Shown: piece after piece, positions 28,301 through 39,768 of the stretch
How positions within the stretch are numbered: position 1 is the stretch's first letter
Layout: every line of letters starts with the position of its first letter
DNA from: Ascaris suum
Taxonomy: Eukaryota > Nematoda > Chromadorea > Rhabditida > Ascarididae
Assembly (NCBI GenBank): GCA_013433145.1
Contig: CM024170.1
Coordinates: forward strand, 6,494,366-6,558,365
DNA: 64,000 bases
Direction of reading: 5' to 3'
The notes under the pieces: model-generated
What the model was told of the DNA's origin: nothing
Seen by the model: the letters and a program-made list of their open reading frames with translations, nothing else
Databases searched by the model: none
Made by a program: the position numbers and the translations under genes

Positions 28301-29394
28301 CCTCTTTGAGTGCCTTCTCGAATAATGCCATATAATCGTAACTGGGGAAGAACACTATTGCACCATGTGGCACATGACGCATCACATTCAACAAACACAT
28401 CGAAAGAGCCGATAATGTTGAGGGTGAAGAGCGATTCGCATATGTGAGTGAGAGTTCTTGCCCTGCTGGACCCTTTCCTTAATTCACACAAATAATCGAG
28501 ATCACAGATTATCGTATCAGTATATTTTATCACGACGAAAACGAAATGTAGGGAAGAGAAGGGAAGATGGGAAGTATGAGAGGTGATAGGAAGGAAGAAG
28601 GAACTTCCAACACAACAACGAGTTTCGTGAGCGCATTAGTGTCCCTCTTACTTCCAGCAGTACTTCAACTGCAAATTTATAAAAAGATAACAACGGTTCC
28701 ATGTGCTCAATGCGAATATCCAACACCATTACCTGATTACCTTCATAACCACCTGAAACGCATGTGAACAGAAAGCTTCCTTGTGTTGATGAGGCCTCTT
28801 AGAGACGCACCTCAAGAGGTGATAAAATTGATCCTCCTGGAGAAGGAAAGTTCAGATGGTCAAACAATTCCTCCCAGCATAACTAACACAATGGAAAAGA
28901 TACCAGACTGAATCAAAGCGGTAATGGTTCAGACAAAACCATCAAAAATTGTGTTACTTTCCTGATTATAGTTCTAGTACTGGCTGATTGCATGACATTT
29001 TAGACGTAGCCTGATATTACGGAAGCAAGCCGACGAGAAGAGACAGGTATGGAAGAAGAGATAGGATGGCAAGGGGAGTAGGCTTCGATGAGGAGCATCC
29101 TGTTTTCTTGGACTCGCAATTCCCGACATTGTACCTGATATACCATACATTCATTAGCGAGCGTAACCAACAATACTCAATATTTATCGCATTTGTCAGA
29201 GGCAATCTCACTCTCATATATTTAAAAAGAAACACTCAACAACCAAACATGACCATAGGTGAAGGAACGCTCCAATTGCAGGTAATGAAAAATCAACTTT
29301 AGGTATTGATGAGATTACCTAATGAAAGAGCCACCAGTTGATTATCATCAATAACATGTCCACAAGAAAATCGCACGATATTATCAGATGGCAC
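25373..29394 (-). CDS. DDX11: DDX11 exons 11-16: second RecA-like domain, motifs IV-VI, stop
   Basis: Exon 11 (29319-29394) has [14 protein letters not shown]. Exon 12 (28278-28477) has [15 protein letters not shown] and [18 protein letters not shown]. Exon 13 (27602-27731) has [11 protein letters not shown]. Exon 14 (26862-26956) completes [20 protein letters not shown]. Exon 15 (26275-26436) has [19 protein letters not shown] and DSRYSQP. Exon 16 (25373-25489) has [20 protein letters not shown] and ends KQIALSSK before TGA. The tail is short, as in other invertebrate CHL1 proteins. Confidence 0.93.
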
Positions 29395-32300
29395 CTAAAA
29401 CGTTCAACAGTATTAACCTTTAAGCACTGCTTCAACGACTAGTTGATCTACTCATACTGCAATTATAAATATTTTGTAACAAAGAAACATGTTTTTTGAC
29501 ATCTAAGCACTATATTGGGTGACTAAAATCGAGCGATCATTGATAAGGTTAAAATACTCCCAACTGGTTTTCTCCAGATCACGATAGATATTTACCAGTT
29601 TATTTTGCGATAAAAGGCACGAAACCGAACCAGACCCTGAAGTGAAAACATCGAACGCTGTATACGATGATAATCATCTCAAATAATAAACAAAAAATAA
29701 CAAATACCTCGAAGAAAACAACTTTAGGAAATAAATGTGCTGAAGAGCGGGAGCAGGTTTATTTGCATAAAGAAACTTCCTTGTGAATTAGCTGAAAATT
29801 GGCAGAAATATAAGAAAATAATAATATCGAGAGCATCGCCTATTACAAACCTCGCAAAGTGTGTTCAGCGAATGAAGCAACTGCTGTGCAGGTTCCATTG
29901 TACCTCCAATGAGAATCACTGAACGAGCCGTATCGACTATATCCTTTAGCTTTTCCGCCGGATTTAACAACAAAAACTTAAATCTAAATGAGCAAAAAAG
30001 TAATAGCTTAGTTGGGGCACAACTAAAGAGACATCAGCTTGGCTCTCTCCTCATCCCCTAATAGGCAATTATAGACTCGAAACTTTCTTAAAGCGTTCTT
30101 CTTCTGAACACTCGTTTCATAGCGTTCTATCAACGCGAAAATCCAATGTGTGAATTATTAATCGGGAAATAGCCATCTTTCACAGAAGAGAGATTCAGTG
30201 ACGGAAGTCGACCAAAAAGGCTCTATTGGAATGGTAGGTACTCATGGTTTGTCAATATATAAGAGGCAACTCCAAGTCCTGTGTTCACCAAATTTCATCG
30301 CCATAGCTTTTATGCTTACCGAGTTGAACTAGCATAGGCACAAAAAAAGCAAAGCGACGTATGCATAAGCATGACATCGCCATAACTCATTTTAGAAAAA
30401 TTGCAAATGAACGACAAAATTTTGTTGGAATAGGAAACCTGCAACCCTTGAAGCTAATGTATTCAAGAATTACTAAACAGTCAAACCTGGCTGGATGATC
30501 TGCAGTGGCACGTTCAATGATGATTCGTGCATCGGAGCATTTCGTGGTAAGGGCTTCTGTGAAATGCTTTATTAAATAGAGTGGTGAGGAAGTTGTCGCC
30601 GCAAGGTTTTCATCAATGCCTTCTGCCAAAGCGTTTTCATCTTCAACCGCTATAATATATAGATTTCAAACAAACAGTGCTTGAGTAATTCTAATAAGGA
30701 GAAAGGAATTATTGCGGCCGATTTATATATGCACTGATCAGAGATTACCCTATAAACTGGGTGATTAACCTGCAACCTAAAATTAATCTACAAACTCGCT
30801 CAGATTTCAATACTTGCCATTTTTCAAGAATTCGAACAGTTAAATACACAACGACATGTGATTCCAGCCGAACTTCTGGAATAAAAATGAAAAAAATTCA
30901 AAATCAGAACACACCCGACGGTGAAGATTGTTGCTGGTGTGCAGTTTGCATTAAGTGCATGAATGTTTGGATTCCTCCTAAAGGCCCTTCGATATTTGGT
31001 TTCTTCTCGTTCCGTTTCACCGCTGCCCCTCGATAACGAACAAAGAAACCGTGAAATTTTTTGCACAGTCGAGTTTTTTCCATATAGTGCAGTAATTTAA
31101 AGAAATTCAGTTCAAAGCAATCCAACTGAAAAAAAAAGTTTCTTGAGCCATTTAAACAAGCAATGAGGATATCAGGAAATTATGGGGGAGAAGGGAAGAC
31201 TCGAACGACGATCCTTCCTTTCGAAGACGAGTAACTAATCAACGTTTATAAGTTACTAATGCTAAAGATCAATTCTGAAAGCTGCGGCATCACCTCTGAC
31301 ACAATAGTGATGACTTCTAGGCGGATCTCAATTTCACTGAATACACCTATTTGACCGCTGCAAAAAATGGTTTGGACGTGCGATAAATGCCGCAAATAGG
31401 CTATTTCAAATTCAAGGAGTATAGCGAACGTAAACATCTCTATGAAGGTGATGCCCGAGTCCATAAACTCGTCTCCCTGTTCAACGCTTGAAAAAGCTCG
31501 AATTGTTTCAGGCATATTTTGCTGCACTTGCTATCAGACTGAGTTTAGCCATTTTACGAGGTCTGAAGGACGCATAAGGAGAAGAGATGGGAAGAAATTA
31601 CGCAAATGAAATGAACCTGCCCGCTCGCCAACAAATTCATTTAAAAAAATAAAGTATCTTATCCGCTAAAATATCAAAAATTGCTTTATTTTCCCAGAAG
31701 ACGAAAAAAAAACGAAAATAACGTGCAAGAAATTCATAAACTGAGAAAGCATAAAAAATGAAAAGAATACAAAAACTACCTCAACAAGGAAACGAGACAA
31801 TGAAAATACACTGTCCGATGTGGCATTCGAATACGTTGATAGAACGTGTCCAAGTGCTCTTGTCAAAGACAATAACTGACGGATATATAACAAATTTTTT
31901 GCCTTCAATCTCGATCGGAAACGCTCTATATAGTCTCTTAAAAAACAGTAAATAGTAAAAAATGAAATGAAGTGTCTTAAACGGAAAGAAAAGCAATTAT
32001 AGATTGCACTCTGAAAACATCTGATAACGAAGTAGATAAAATCACATGAAAAAATGGATCATCCACATCCTCCTCGACTTCTACCGGCAACTCCCCTCTC
32101 TCATTACCAAGCCCTTTCTAAATACGCATTTTTGGCCCTAGCATCACCTTTCCTCCAAATCACTTCAAGCCATTAGATTGATCCTTCACTCAAGAGAAAG
32201 GTTTAAGCTATAAACATTCCAACTGCTAAGACATATGACTAACAGCTCATCTCAATGCAACACCGCTTCCTAAAGGATGTAATCAAATTGTTGCGATAGC

Positions 32301-35300
32301 AAAACGAAAGCATTATGCTGTTCCCTATACTGTACTTGCGATAATATCAATGCGATATTTAAACTTTATTTGTTAAGCGTGCTGAGAAGGCGTACAAAGG
32401 CAAACGTTGTAATTTTGATAATCACGTGGCTTAGTTACATAATAACCGACAATTACGCATTTACTTTCATCTTATCAGTAAAACAAATTTATCGGTCACT
32501 AGCAGGAATGCAACTAATCTTCCTCGCCACATCCGACCCCCTCATGGCAAAGGAGGAGATCATTTTCTCTTCACTCCATCACAACGCTCCTCTCAACCCC
32601 TAGACGCTTATGGATGCAATTTTTTGTGAGGAATGCCGCATCGCAGCAGCATCCCTAATTCTGGACACAGCATACGAGGAGCGTTTCAAATTTATTATTG
32701 TAAATGCTGTAGCGAAATGTTGCTACAGCAGTTGTTTTTCTGAATTATGCATAGGCCAGAAACCTTCGCTGCTTGAATGTGCATTTAAAACATGGCGGCG
32801 ACAATAAATAAAAGCGTAGCTTCCAATTTTCACCTCCATCACAACAACCCAATTTTTGAGGCCGGTCGCAGCCGTTTTTTTCTTATTAAAACAATTTAGT
32901 GGACGCGTCTATCAGTTCTATTGTTGTCAGGATAAATGACAAAATCAGTTGAACCTTATCAGTGATAACGCAACGGTGATCGCACTCTGAGAGAGTTCCA
33001 CTGAGTGCACAGCTGCAACTGTCTGAAGCAGGTTGTGAGCCTCATCGATAATCACTACATTTCCTTCCAGATTCACGCCCCATGCCTCACGGGTCGATTT
33101 ATGCAATAGCACCTCAATAAAATTATACATATATTTCGAAGTTAAAACTATGCTCTTAATTTAACAACTTGAAAGGAGAAGGGAGAAGGGTGGTGAGATT
33201 AAGTGGCGAAGCCCTCAACGCTTCCCTAGCTCATAATCAATAAACGCTTCTTTGAAATCGTCGAGGAAAAAATTTACCTAGCGAAATTGCATTTCACGGT
33301 TCCACATTCACGACAAAAAACTTTTCCCCCCTATCTTCTTCCGTCATACTGTCTCATCAATATAGGACTTCGGAGCAAATTGACTTCTTCGTAACCAAGT
33401 TCACTGCACACCGAATAAAAGCCGTTTAAAGTGTTGCATTTGAATAGGAACTATGTGGGTGGCGGGTCGGACATTTTTGCAAGCGATGTGGGAACCTACA
33501 ATAGACACATCACACGGCATTGCTCAACGGGCTCGAACGTTTTTTATATTTTAAAAGGAGTCTTGACCAATTTCCGGAGGATATCACTGTGGGAAAACAT
33601 ATGCGGCCTTGAAGTATACAATGAGAGAGTGTTATCAAAGCACTTATGCCATATACAAAATTTAATTTTCAGAGACGAGTATTTCCCTTGTGGCTGCAAA
33701 CAATCGGTTATTCAATGATCATGAGAGCGAATCTACACCTATTTGCTCACTGTTGCAGTCACATAAATAAGGTAACGAATGATGCTATGCAACTGCGTAG
33801 TAACGACCGCATAAACGCGATCCCACATGACAGGCAAGAGAAGTATTCAAAATTGGGTGACGCAGAAAAGAAGAATTTTTGAGGGATAAATAAAGCATAG
33901 GTTTAAATGATAAAGTGATCGGCAAACAATAGCAAACTTCAATGAAGAAATAAAATAAAAAGGCAAAAACAGAGCAAATGAATACTGCAGAAGTATAATA
34001 AAACGTCATGTATGTTATCAACGAAACTATTAGCGAATACTTTCGAGGTTTTTTGATAAGTGAACGGAATAATACCCAGAAGTATGGACAACCTGATAAG
34101 GAAGAAGCACGACTTGACACATGGCCAAAGAACTGCGTGAAGCAAAATAGGGACAAGCGAAGAGCGCTTTTCCTGACTGCACAACCTTGGATACGGTGGG
34201 AAGCTTCAGACTCAAAATCTGATCAGTGAGATCCTCGATAGGATCTGCCCTCCAGTATGGGCAGGAACATTGAGGGACACTACTCGAAACCTGAAATTAA
34301 TGTTGCGCAGTAAGTCTCAGTGAGTGATGATTTGCACCTGTCAAAGAAAAAAAAGGGAAATAATTCAAATTCTTATTGTAATATGCTTTGATAAACTTAG
34401 CAATAAAGAAAAAACTAAGGGAGCTAATCAATCAATAATCGCTATCGACGAAATCTTGGTTCATAAATATTTATTATTTATTGGAGAACGATAACATGAC
34501 GATAAAAGGAGCAGAAAGAACACAAAAATGGCCGGTAATATATAAAGATGGAGTTGAACTCGGGTCCTAATCAGTGGTGTAAATTTTGTTAACGCTGAAT
34601 AAATGAGCGAGAATCGCCGACGATCTTCAAGAGAAAACAGTTGCAGGAAGATTCGACTATATTTCCAACCGTCAACTGCCGCATCGACCGATTGTTTGCC
34701 TCTTTGTTATACTAATTTCAACTCGGAGATAGACCGCCTTCCCATCTGCCCACAACAGCATCTCTAAAGCGATGAAGAAATAGACAATCAAATATCATCC
34801 ATTCGTAACAGAACAAATGCAAACAACCTTATGATTTTGATCGACTTTTTGTCTTTTGTTGGCAGTTTTCTTGTGTCTCAATTCATCGCATTTTTCATTG
34901 ATTAAATGCGAGTGCTTCAACGACCGTACAACATCATTGACACAAAGAGCTTGACGAGAACCCACTGTGACGATGCGTGGTCGAAACCTCAAATAAGCAC
35001 ATCGTAGATTGCTGTCTCTAATAGAGACACCTCAGAGAGGCAAAAAATTGAAGCGATCAAAAGAACAAAACATGCCTACTTATTTATTAATACCTGGAGA
35101 GGTTTGGAGCATTTCTTCAACCACCAACGTCACTAAAATCTTGAAGAAACACAAAGATTACTTCGTTGCTTCACAGGGAGAATCGACCTAGTAGTCTCAC
35201 TTATGAGTGCTCGCCTTGAAAATTTCATCCTCCCTTTTCTCTCTAACCATTAAAAACTATCACGCAATAATTCAGGGTTTAGAAGATGTTCCTGATACAA

Positions 35301-38143
35301 CCAAAGTGTTCGCCTTTCTGACATGAAGCAATGAAATCTTTAAACAGTTTGACCAAATCTCTATCACATCAAAATGCTAATATGGTTGTTAAATTCACAG
35401 TTCATTTTGAGGTCATCCTGTTAAATCTAGTAGGTCCAATCCATCCTACCATTTTCTTCAGCATCACCTCTCGTACCAGTCACTCACCGAGTAAATCAAC
35501 CCATAAGCCAGAAATCGAGCTGTTGAAACATCCAACTGACCGAGTTTTATGGAGCATCCCATCTTGATCAATCAAGGCAAATCTGATTACATTCCTTGAG
35601 CTATGTGCACTCATCAAAGACGACGGCTGTTAACAAAGCACCTAACGAAGGCATTTCATGTATGCTTTCTATATTTGCGCATAACGCTAGCAATCTATGC
35701 AAATGGCTAACGAGGCCAATTTCAACGAAATGTGCAAATGAACTTGTGTAAAAGCCACGCTTGTGTTCACCGCTCTGGTCTGGATACAAACCCACACGAA
35801 TAAAGAATGGGTGAGTTGGATGAGGAGATGACAGACGATAAGGAACCGTGTTTTGAGGATCTCGCTAGCGAATTGCTGCAGCTGTGAATGAGTACGCGAC
35901 GCATAGAATATTTTCGTGCAAGAGGGTTCCTTCGCGCTGTTTTGAGACGTCGACTCGTCGTCACTGGAGTATTCCTCATCAGGAGCAATGTCCTACAATT
36001 ATTAAATCCTTTCTCCTTCTGTCTTTCTTCTCTCCCCTCCGCCGAAGGAAGGGAACTGCTAATCGAAGCCCGATTTCAGTCTGGGGTTGAAAATGGTTTC
36101 AGGTCACGGTTGCAATCGGTTCCAAAAACAGCGTGGAGATGAGAAAATAAGAGAAAAAAACTGAACAAAAAGAATTGCCTGCTGTAAGTTTTTTGGTCCG
36201 ACAATTCGAGTTTGGCCACAAGTTTGAGCGACAACGATCCTTGAACAAGTATTATACATGGAGATTCATTAATCAGTTTATGAACTGACTTTCATAAACC
36301 TTTTACTTCTTGAACATGTTATGTTTTCTTATAGGTTTATAGCGCAAACTATTTATCACCGCGAATTCTCGAATGGTTCTCCCTTCAAAATGGTCCTCAA
36401 ATTAAAACCCTTCTCTCCCCTTCGAACAAATCCTCCATTAACTGTATCGCCTACAATGCATCTATTCACACAAACTCTCACCCTCTCCCACAAATTTAGC
36501 ATCACCTGGCAGAGCCACGATGATTTCTAGGTCTTATTCTTAGCTCATTTATTTAGCACCTGTTAGACTTCCATTATCCAAATGAGGCGAGAGCTGCACA
36601 TTGCACAGCCGGTGCATTTCGACAGGGCTTCCCACCGTAGAAGCCCCCTCTTCCTGCAATCCACGCCTCATGTATGCATGAAGATGCCCTTTCCCTTGCA
36701 GAAGTGTTTCTTCTGCGGGTCACAGTAACTGCAAATACTAATATGAAGATTATCTTAATGGGTATCAACCTTATTTCTCACCATAGTCATCCAACTAAAC
36801 CTTCTGTCATATCCACCTTTCCAAGAGCAATGACCTTTGATTTGAAAAACCAACTTTATCAGGGTCGTCGTCGTTTTCATTGGACAAGGGCAACTCGTCG
36901 TCCATGTCGTCTGCAGCGCACCTTCGTTTACGCTCTTTTTTGTCGGAACGAGCTTGTTTGATGCGCTCATCAATTAGTCTTAAGTTTTGCAGCTTCTCTT
37001 CAGCTCCACTTGCCTGCCTCTTTGCTTCGAATTTTTTCTTATATGCGGCCACCCAATCGTCTCCATCATCTGAATGCTCACGTTTATTCAAATATTCAAT
37101 GATAAATTAAAATATGTGCCCTAAATATGTGCGAGATCTATACATGGCAGCTGCGATAAGCTTGGCACGAACCCACCGTCGCGCATTGTGAAGGCTGTGT
37201 TTAGTGATGGTACCAGATTTCGATCAGTAAACAACCGTAATCATTCTGTTGCAACTGAAATTCGATTTTAATTAACCGACAGTTAAACCGAAATTCGGTT
37301 TAACCGTCGGTCAGTGATCACATGCGTTAGAATTTCATTTGCAACCGAAAAGGCTTAGAAAAATCAAAAATCGAATCGCGGTCAGTAAAACTGACCAAAA
37401 TTTGAACTTTCGTTTGGAAACTGGTCGGTCGGCTGTGGTCATTAACGCTGATAGTGGAAGGCTATGAACACCTGTTTTATCAATCCAGCAAAAGGCACTT
37501 CAAATTTTTATATGCAAGGCGTTTACTGGTAGCAAAATCGTTTCAAAACTTATTTGTAATAAAAGCTATAGATGTAGAACATGGAGCAAAGTAGATAAAC
37601 TAATACGTCCTATAAACCGCGAAAGAATGGGAAAATTTTACAGACAACAAGACATCGAATATAAGCTCATACGCTTCTATCATAGTTGAAACAACTACGT
37701 AATTCCCTTGCAATAACCAACTAGTCAAGCCCAATTACTTCAATCTGAATGCAAGTAATTAGAACGCTTCCCATTAATTTAAGCACATGAAAAAAAGATA
37801 AAGAAATAATGTTTCAAAAACACATTAAGCATAGTGGAAATATACTTTGCTTTGAACGTTAAAGGACTCGCTTTAATTACCCTAATTAAGTGTTCTTGCA
37901 AGGTAAGGGCATACCGTTTCCGATTTCTTCAGCATCTTTGAGCTGCTTTTCGAGTTGCTCTCGTTGTTCTCGCTCAAAACACTCCAGCCAACTCAGCGTC
38001 GCACAGATTGTACTCAGCGATTTACCAGTACCCGTAGGTGATTCAAATATCCCAACCTTCCCACCTTCCACACACTTCCGAATTTCACGCATCAACGAAA
38101 CTTGTATGTCATAAGGTGGGAAAGGAAACGAAAATTCATCCAT
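25373..38143 (-). CDS. DDX11: ATP-dependent DNA helicase DDX11/CHL1 (superfamily 2, XPD/FANCJ-like iron-sulfur helicase)
   Basis: Sixteen exons: 37915-38143, 36855-37069, 35847-35992, 34828-34987, 34093-34290, 32955-33112, 31780-31936, 31356-31530, 30487-30649, 29851-29983, 29319-29394, 28278-28477, 27602-27731, 26862-26956, 26275-26436 and 25373-25489. They join without a stop to 837 codons, close to the length I recall for nematode CHL-1. CHL1/DDX11 unwinds DNA 5' to 3', supports sister-chromatid cohesion and helps replication forks cope with damage, in the nucleus. Motifs in order: Q motif PYDIQ (residues 10-14), Walker A SPTGTGKS (35-42), motif Ia YASRTHSQL, four candidate Fe-S cysteines, motif [12 protein letters not shown], motif [13 protein letters not shown], motif [12 protein letters not shown], motif [16 protein letters not shown] and motif [11 protein letters not shown]. 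The first Met was chosen because it opens the PYDIQ region and directly follows a tttcag acceptor. The family call is near certain; exon 8 is the least sure part. Confidence 0.95.
26777..26818. repeat. (TAAA)n / (CAAA)n simple repeat in DDX11 intron 14
   Basis: A run of imperfect tetranucleotides, about ten units of AATA/AACA type, lies in the intron between exons 14 and 15. It is an ordinary microsatellite. Confidence 0.85.
27041..27136. repeat. 33-bp tandem repeat, about 2.9 copies, in DDX11 intron 13
   Basis: Copies begin at 27041 (atgcgccaaggacg), 27074 (atgcgccaaagaca) and 27107 (aggcgccaaagaca), each followed by an actactaatca-like tail. The spacing is 33 bases both times, with a few substitutions between copies. 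The period is a multiple of three, but the array lies inside an intron. Confidence 0.9.
29851..33112 (-). CDS. DDX11: DDX11 exons 6-10: DEAH box, arch region and motif III
   Basis: Exon 6 (32955-33112) carries [14 protein letters not shown]. Exon 7 (31780-31936) carries [19 protein letters not shown], close to the human YGKRLKAKNLMYLKQIL. Exon 8 (31356-31530) is poorly conserved but phase-consistent on both sides (phase 0 in, phase 1 out). Exon 9 (30487-30649) carries [16 protein letters not shown]. Exon 10 (29851-29983) carries [16 protein letters not shown] and [10 protein letters not shown] (motif III). Confidence 0.88.
31185..31262 (-). repeat. tRNA-like remnant in DDX11 intron 8
   Basis: The minus strand shows a B-box-like CGTTCGAGTCTTCC, preceded by CTCGTCTTCGAAAGGAAGG, which resembles an anticodon arm and variable loop. 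A clean acceptor stem is not apparent. It is most likely a tRNA pseudogene or tRNA-derived SINE. Confidence 0.3.
34093..35992 (-). CDS. DDX11: DDX11 exons 3-5: motif Ia and iron-sulfur cluster domain
   Basis: Exon 3 (35847-35992) begins with an acidic Ser-rich stretch and ends with [15 protein letters not shown] (motif Ia). Exon 4 (34828-34987) carries [11 protein letters not shown] and NEKCDEL. Exon 5 (34093-34290) carries PQCSCPYW and LFACPYF and ends at VVLLPYQ. The Cys in LCVN, KCDE, CPYW and ACPY sit where XPD-family helicases bind a 4Fe-4S cluster, so the cluster is predicted to be intact. Confidence 0.93.
34546..34622 (-). repeat. tRNA-like remnant in DDX11 intron 5
   Basis: The minus strand reads GCGTTAACAAAATTTACACC, then ACTGATTAGGACCCGAGTTCAACTCC. 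It looks like the 3' half of a tRNA, with a good B-box (GAGTTCAACTCC). The 5' half is not convincing. It is likely a SINE or tRNA pseudogene and shares orientation with the other two remnants. Confidence 0.35.
36855..38143 (-). CDS. DDX11: DDX11 exons 1-2: Q motif, Walker A and charged insert
   Basis: Exon 1 (37915-38143) holds the adenine-recognising PYDIQ and the P-loop GTGKS, and ends in a Glu/Gln-rich helix before a gtatgc donor. Exon 2 (36855-37069) encodes [18 protein letters not shown], then a Lys/Arg/Asp-rich stretch ([19 protein letters not shown]). It matches in position the variable charged insert found between motifs I and Ia in DDX11. The 845-bp intron between them carries a foldback repeat. 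Confidence 0.92.
37276..37396. mobile_element. Foldback (inverted-repeat) element in DDX11 intron 1
   Basis: Positions 37276-37292 and 37294-37310 form a near-perfect palindrome with 17-base arms, one mismatch and a single-base centre (CCGACAGTTAAACCGAA and its complement). A second hairpin at 37380-37396 has GGTCAGT and ACTGACC arms around AAA. Related AACCGA and GGTCAG words recur in the surrounding 250 bases. This is typical of MITE or foldback DNA transposons that carry no genes. The outer ends and the target-site duplication were not resolved. Confidence 0.4.
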
Positions 38144-38150
38144 CTGAAAA
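38144..38150 (-). promoter_or_regulatory. Splice acceptor directly before the DDX11 start codon (possible trans-splice site)
   Basis: On the minus strand gttttcag immediately precedes the ATG. In nematodes this position often receives a spliced leader. It could instead be an ordinary acceptor for an upstream non-coding exon. Confidence 0.4.
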
Positions 38151-39585
38151 CACCGCAATTACCTGCTTGAATGAAAGATTACACGCACGAAAATTTGAAT
38201 GCAAACGATTCTAAAAAATACGCCACTTCCGCTTACGCAACAATCGCGTCTCAGACAGTTTTATGGATATGAAACCAGCAAGGGAAACATTTAAAATCGT
38301 TAAAAGGTTGAATGTAACTTCAGAAATTGTCGCAGTCCTAAATGTAGAAACAATTTACTGGGATCGCTATTATTCCGATATGGGCGGCTTCAATTAGACA
38401 CCAAATCCACATACGAACACAAAGTCGCGGAAGTGACTTATTTCTGAGGAGTGATCCCAGCAGAACTTAACGACATATTTGACTTTGTTTCCATTTGGAT
38501 CACCTGGTAGTTCGGGACTTTACGTCACTTGTTTCCACAAAAAGAACCCCTGGAAACTTGAACTTAATCATTTTAGAATAGAGACTTGAGAGTGCTCCAG
38601 ACGACCTGAATGGTGCAAACACTTTTCTAGAACGCTGAATTCAAATTTCACAAGGTTTTTCCAGCTGAAACTTGGCTTTTCATATTCGCGGTTCCTTCCT
38701 CAAGATCCCTCCGATAATACCTATGAACGACCTAAGGAAGTAGACTGCGCAGCGATACAGACTTGCAAGAAATACTTTCCACTGATTGCAAACGATGGAC
38801 AAGTTAAATTTCCAAAGCAGGAAGATCATGGTAATGGACCCATTTAAGTGATAAGACTTCAGCTGATTCAAATAAGTGTTGCGCGAGAATGCGCTGCATA
38901 AAAGTTAAATTTATTTTCGTTAATTATGAAGAAATTTATCGCATTTCAAAAAAAAATATTTAAAGACACAAGTCGATAATAGAGCATCTCGCAAGTACAC
39001 TCCGACTGAAACAGATTCATAGAAACGATATCAGCCAATGAACTCATTTAATGCAATGAACTTGTGAGGGTAGCGCCTTCAATTGTGCATTTGTGACTGA
39101 TTCACTTAGCACAAACATCATCCATCAGCTTACTGCCCATAACATCCATCTTTAGATGCAAATATTGTCCATCCTTAGATGCAACGAAACCACTTTATTT
39201 GATGTTAGACCATAAACAACGGAAAAAAAGCAACGAAATATCTTCTAATAAAAATTATTTAACTTTTTCTAGCACTCAAGTAATCCATAACTTCCATTTC
39301 ATATCCGAGTAATCAACGCTATATATGAAAAAGTTCAAACAAATAGTCGAATATTCGTGCCTTCGACGTTTCAGATCTTGAACGAGCGGCTTATATGACA
39401 GAATCCACAAGCAAGAATTGCTTGTATAAAAAAGCACATTAAAAAATCATAGGACATTAACCCTTACTTCAATGGTTGCACAAATTGGACCGGCTTACCG
39501 AGGTTTCTGCTCATTGCTTTTCTTCATACTCATTAATTCTACTGAATTTTTGATCCTCCATACGTGAGGACACCTTTGCAGCACC
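38151..39585. other. Gap between HAT1 (upstream) and DDX11 (downstream)
   Basis: About 1.4 kb with no supported gene; the only frames are short. It separates two genes on the same strand and would be the intercistronic spacer if they share a transcript. If not, it should contain the DDX11 promoter. Confidence 0.4.
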
Positions 39586-39591
39586 TTTATT
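39586..39591 (-). terminator. Possible polyadenylation signal for HAT1
   Basis: AATAAA on the minus strand, about 180 bases beyond the HAT1 stop codon. The distance is reasonable for a 3' UTR. The match is canonical but short. Confidence 0.4.
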
Positions 39592-39768
39592 ACTCTCAAA
39601 TCGAACGACTGATGAAATATATTCCATTGCACACAACTATCGCTCGCATACGCATCAATAGCTTTCTAGCAAACCCGAATCTATTCTATACAGAACTCCA
39701 GTAATCCCACTTCCCTGCTCTCATCTACCGCCGAACAACATAAACACATTCAACGATCGTAAATGGCA

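Noticed and set aside
28795..35060. Similar words (agacacctcagagagg near 35.03 kb and agacgcacctcaagagg near 28.81 kb) suggesting a repeat
   Set aside because: The match is under 20 bases with mismatches and no extended similarity could be seen.
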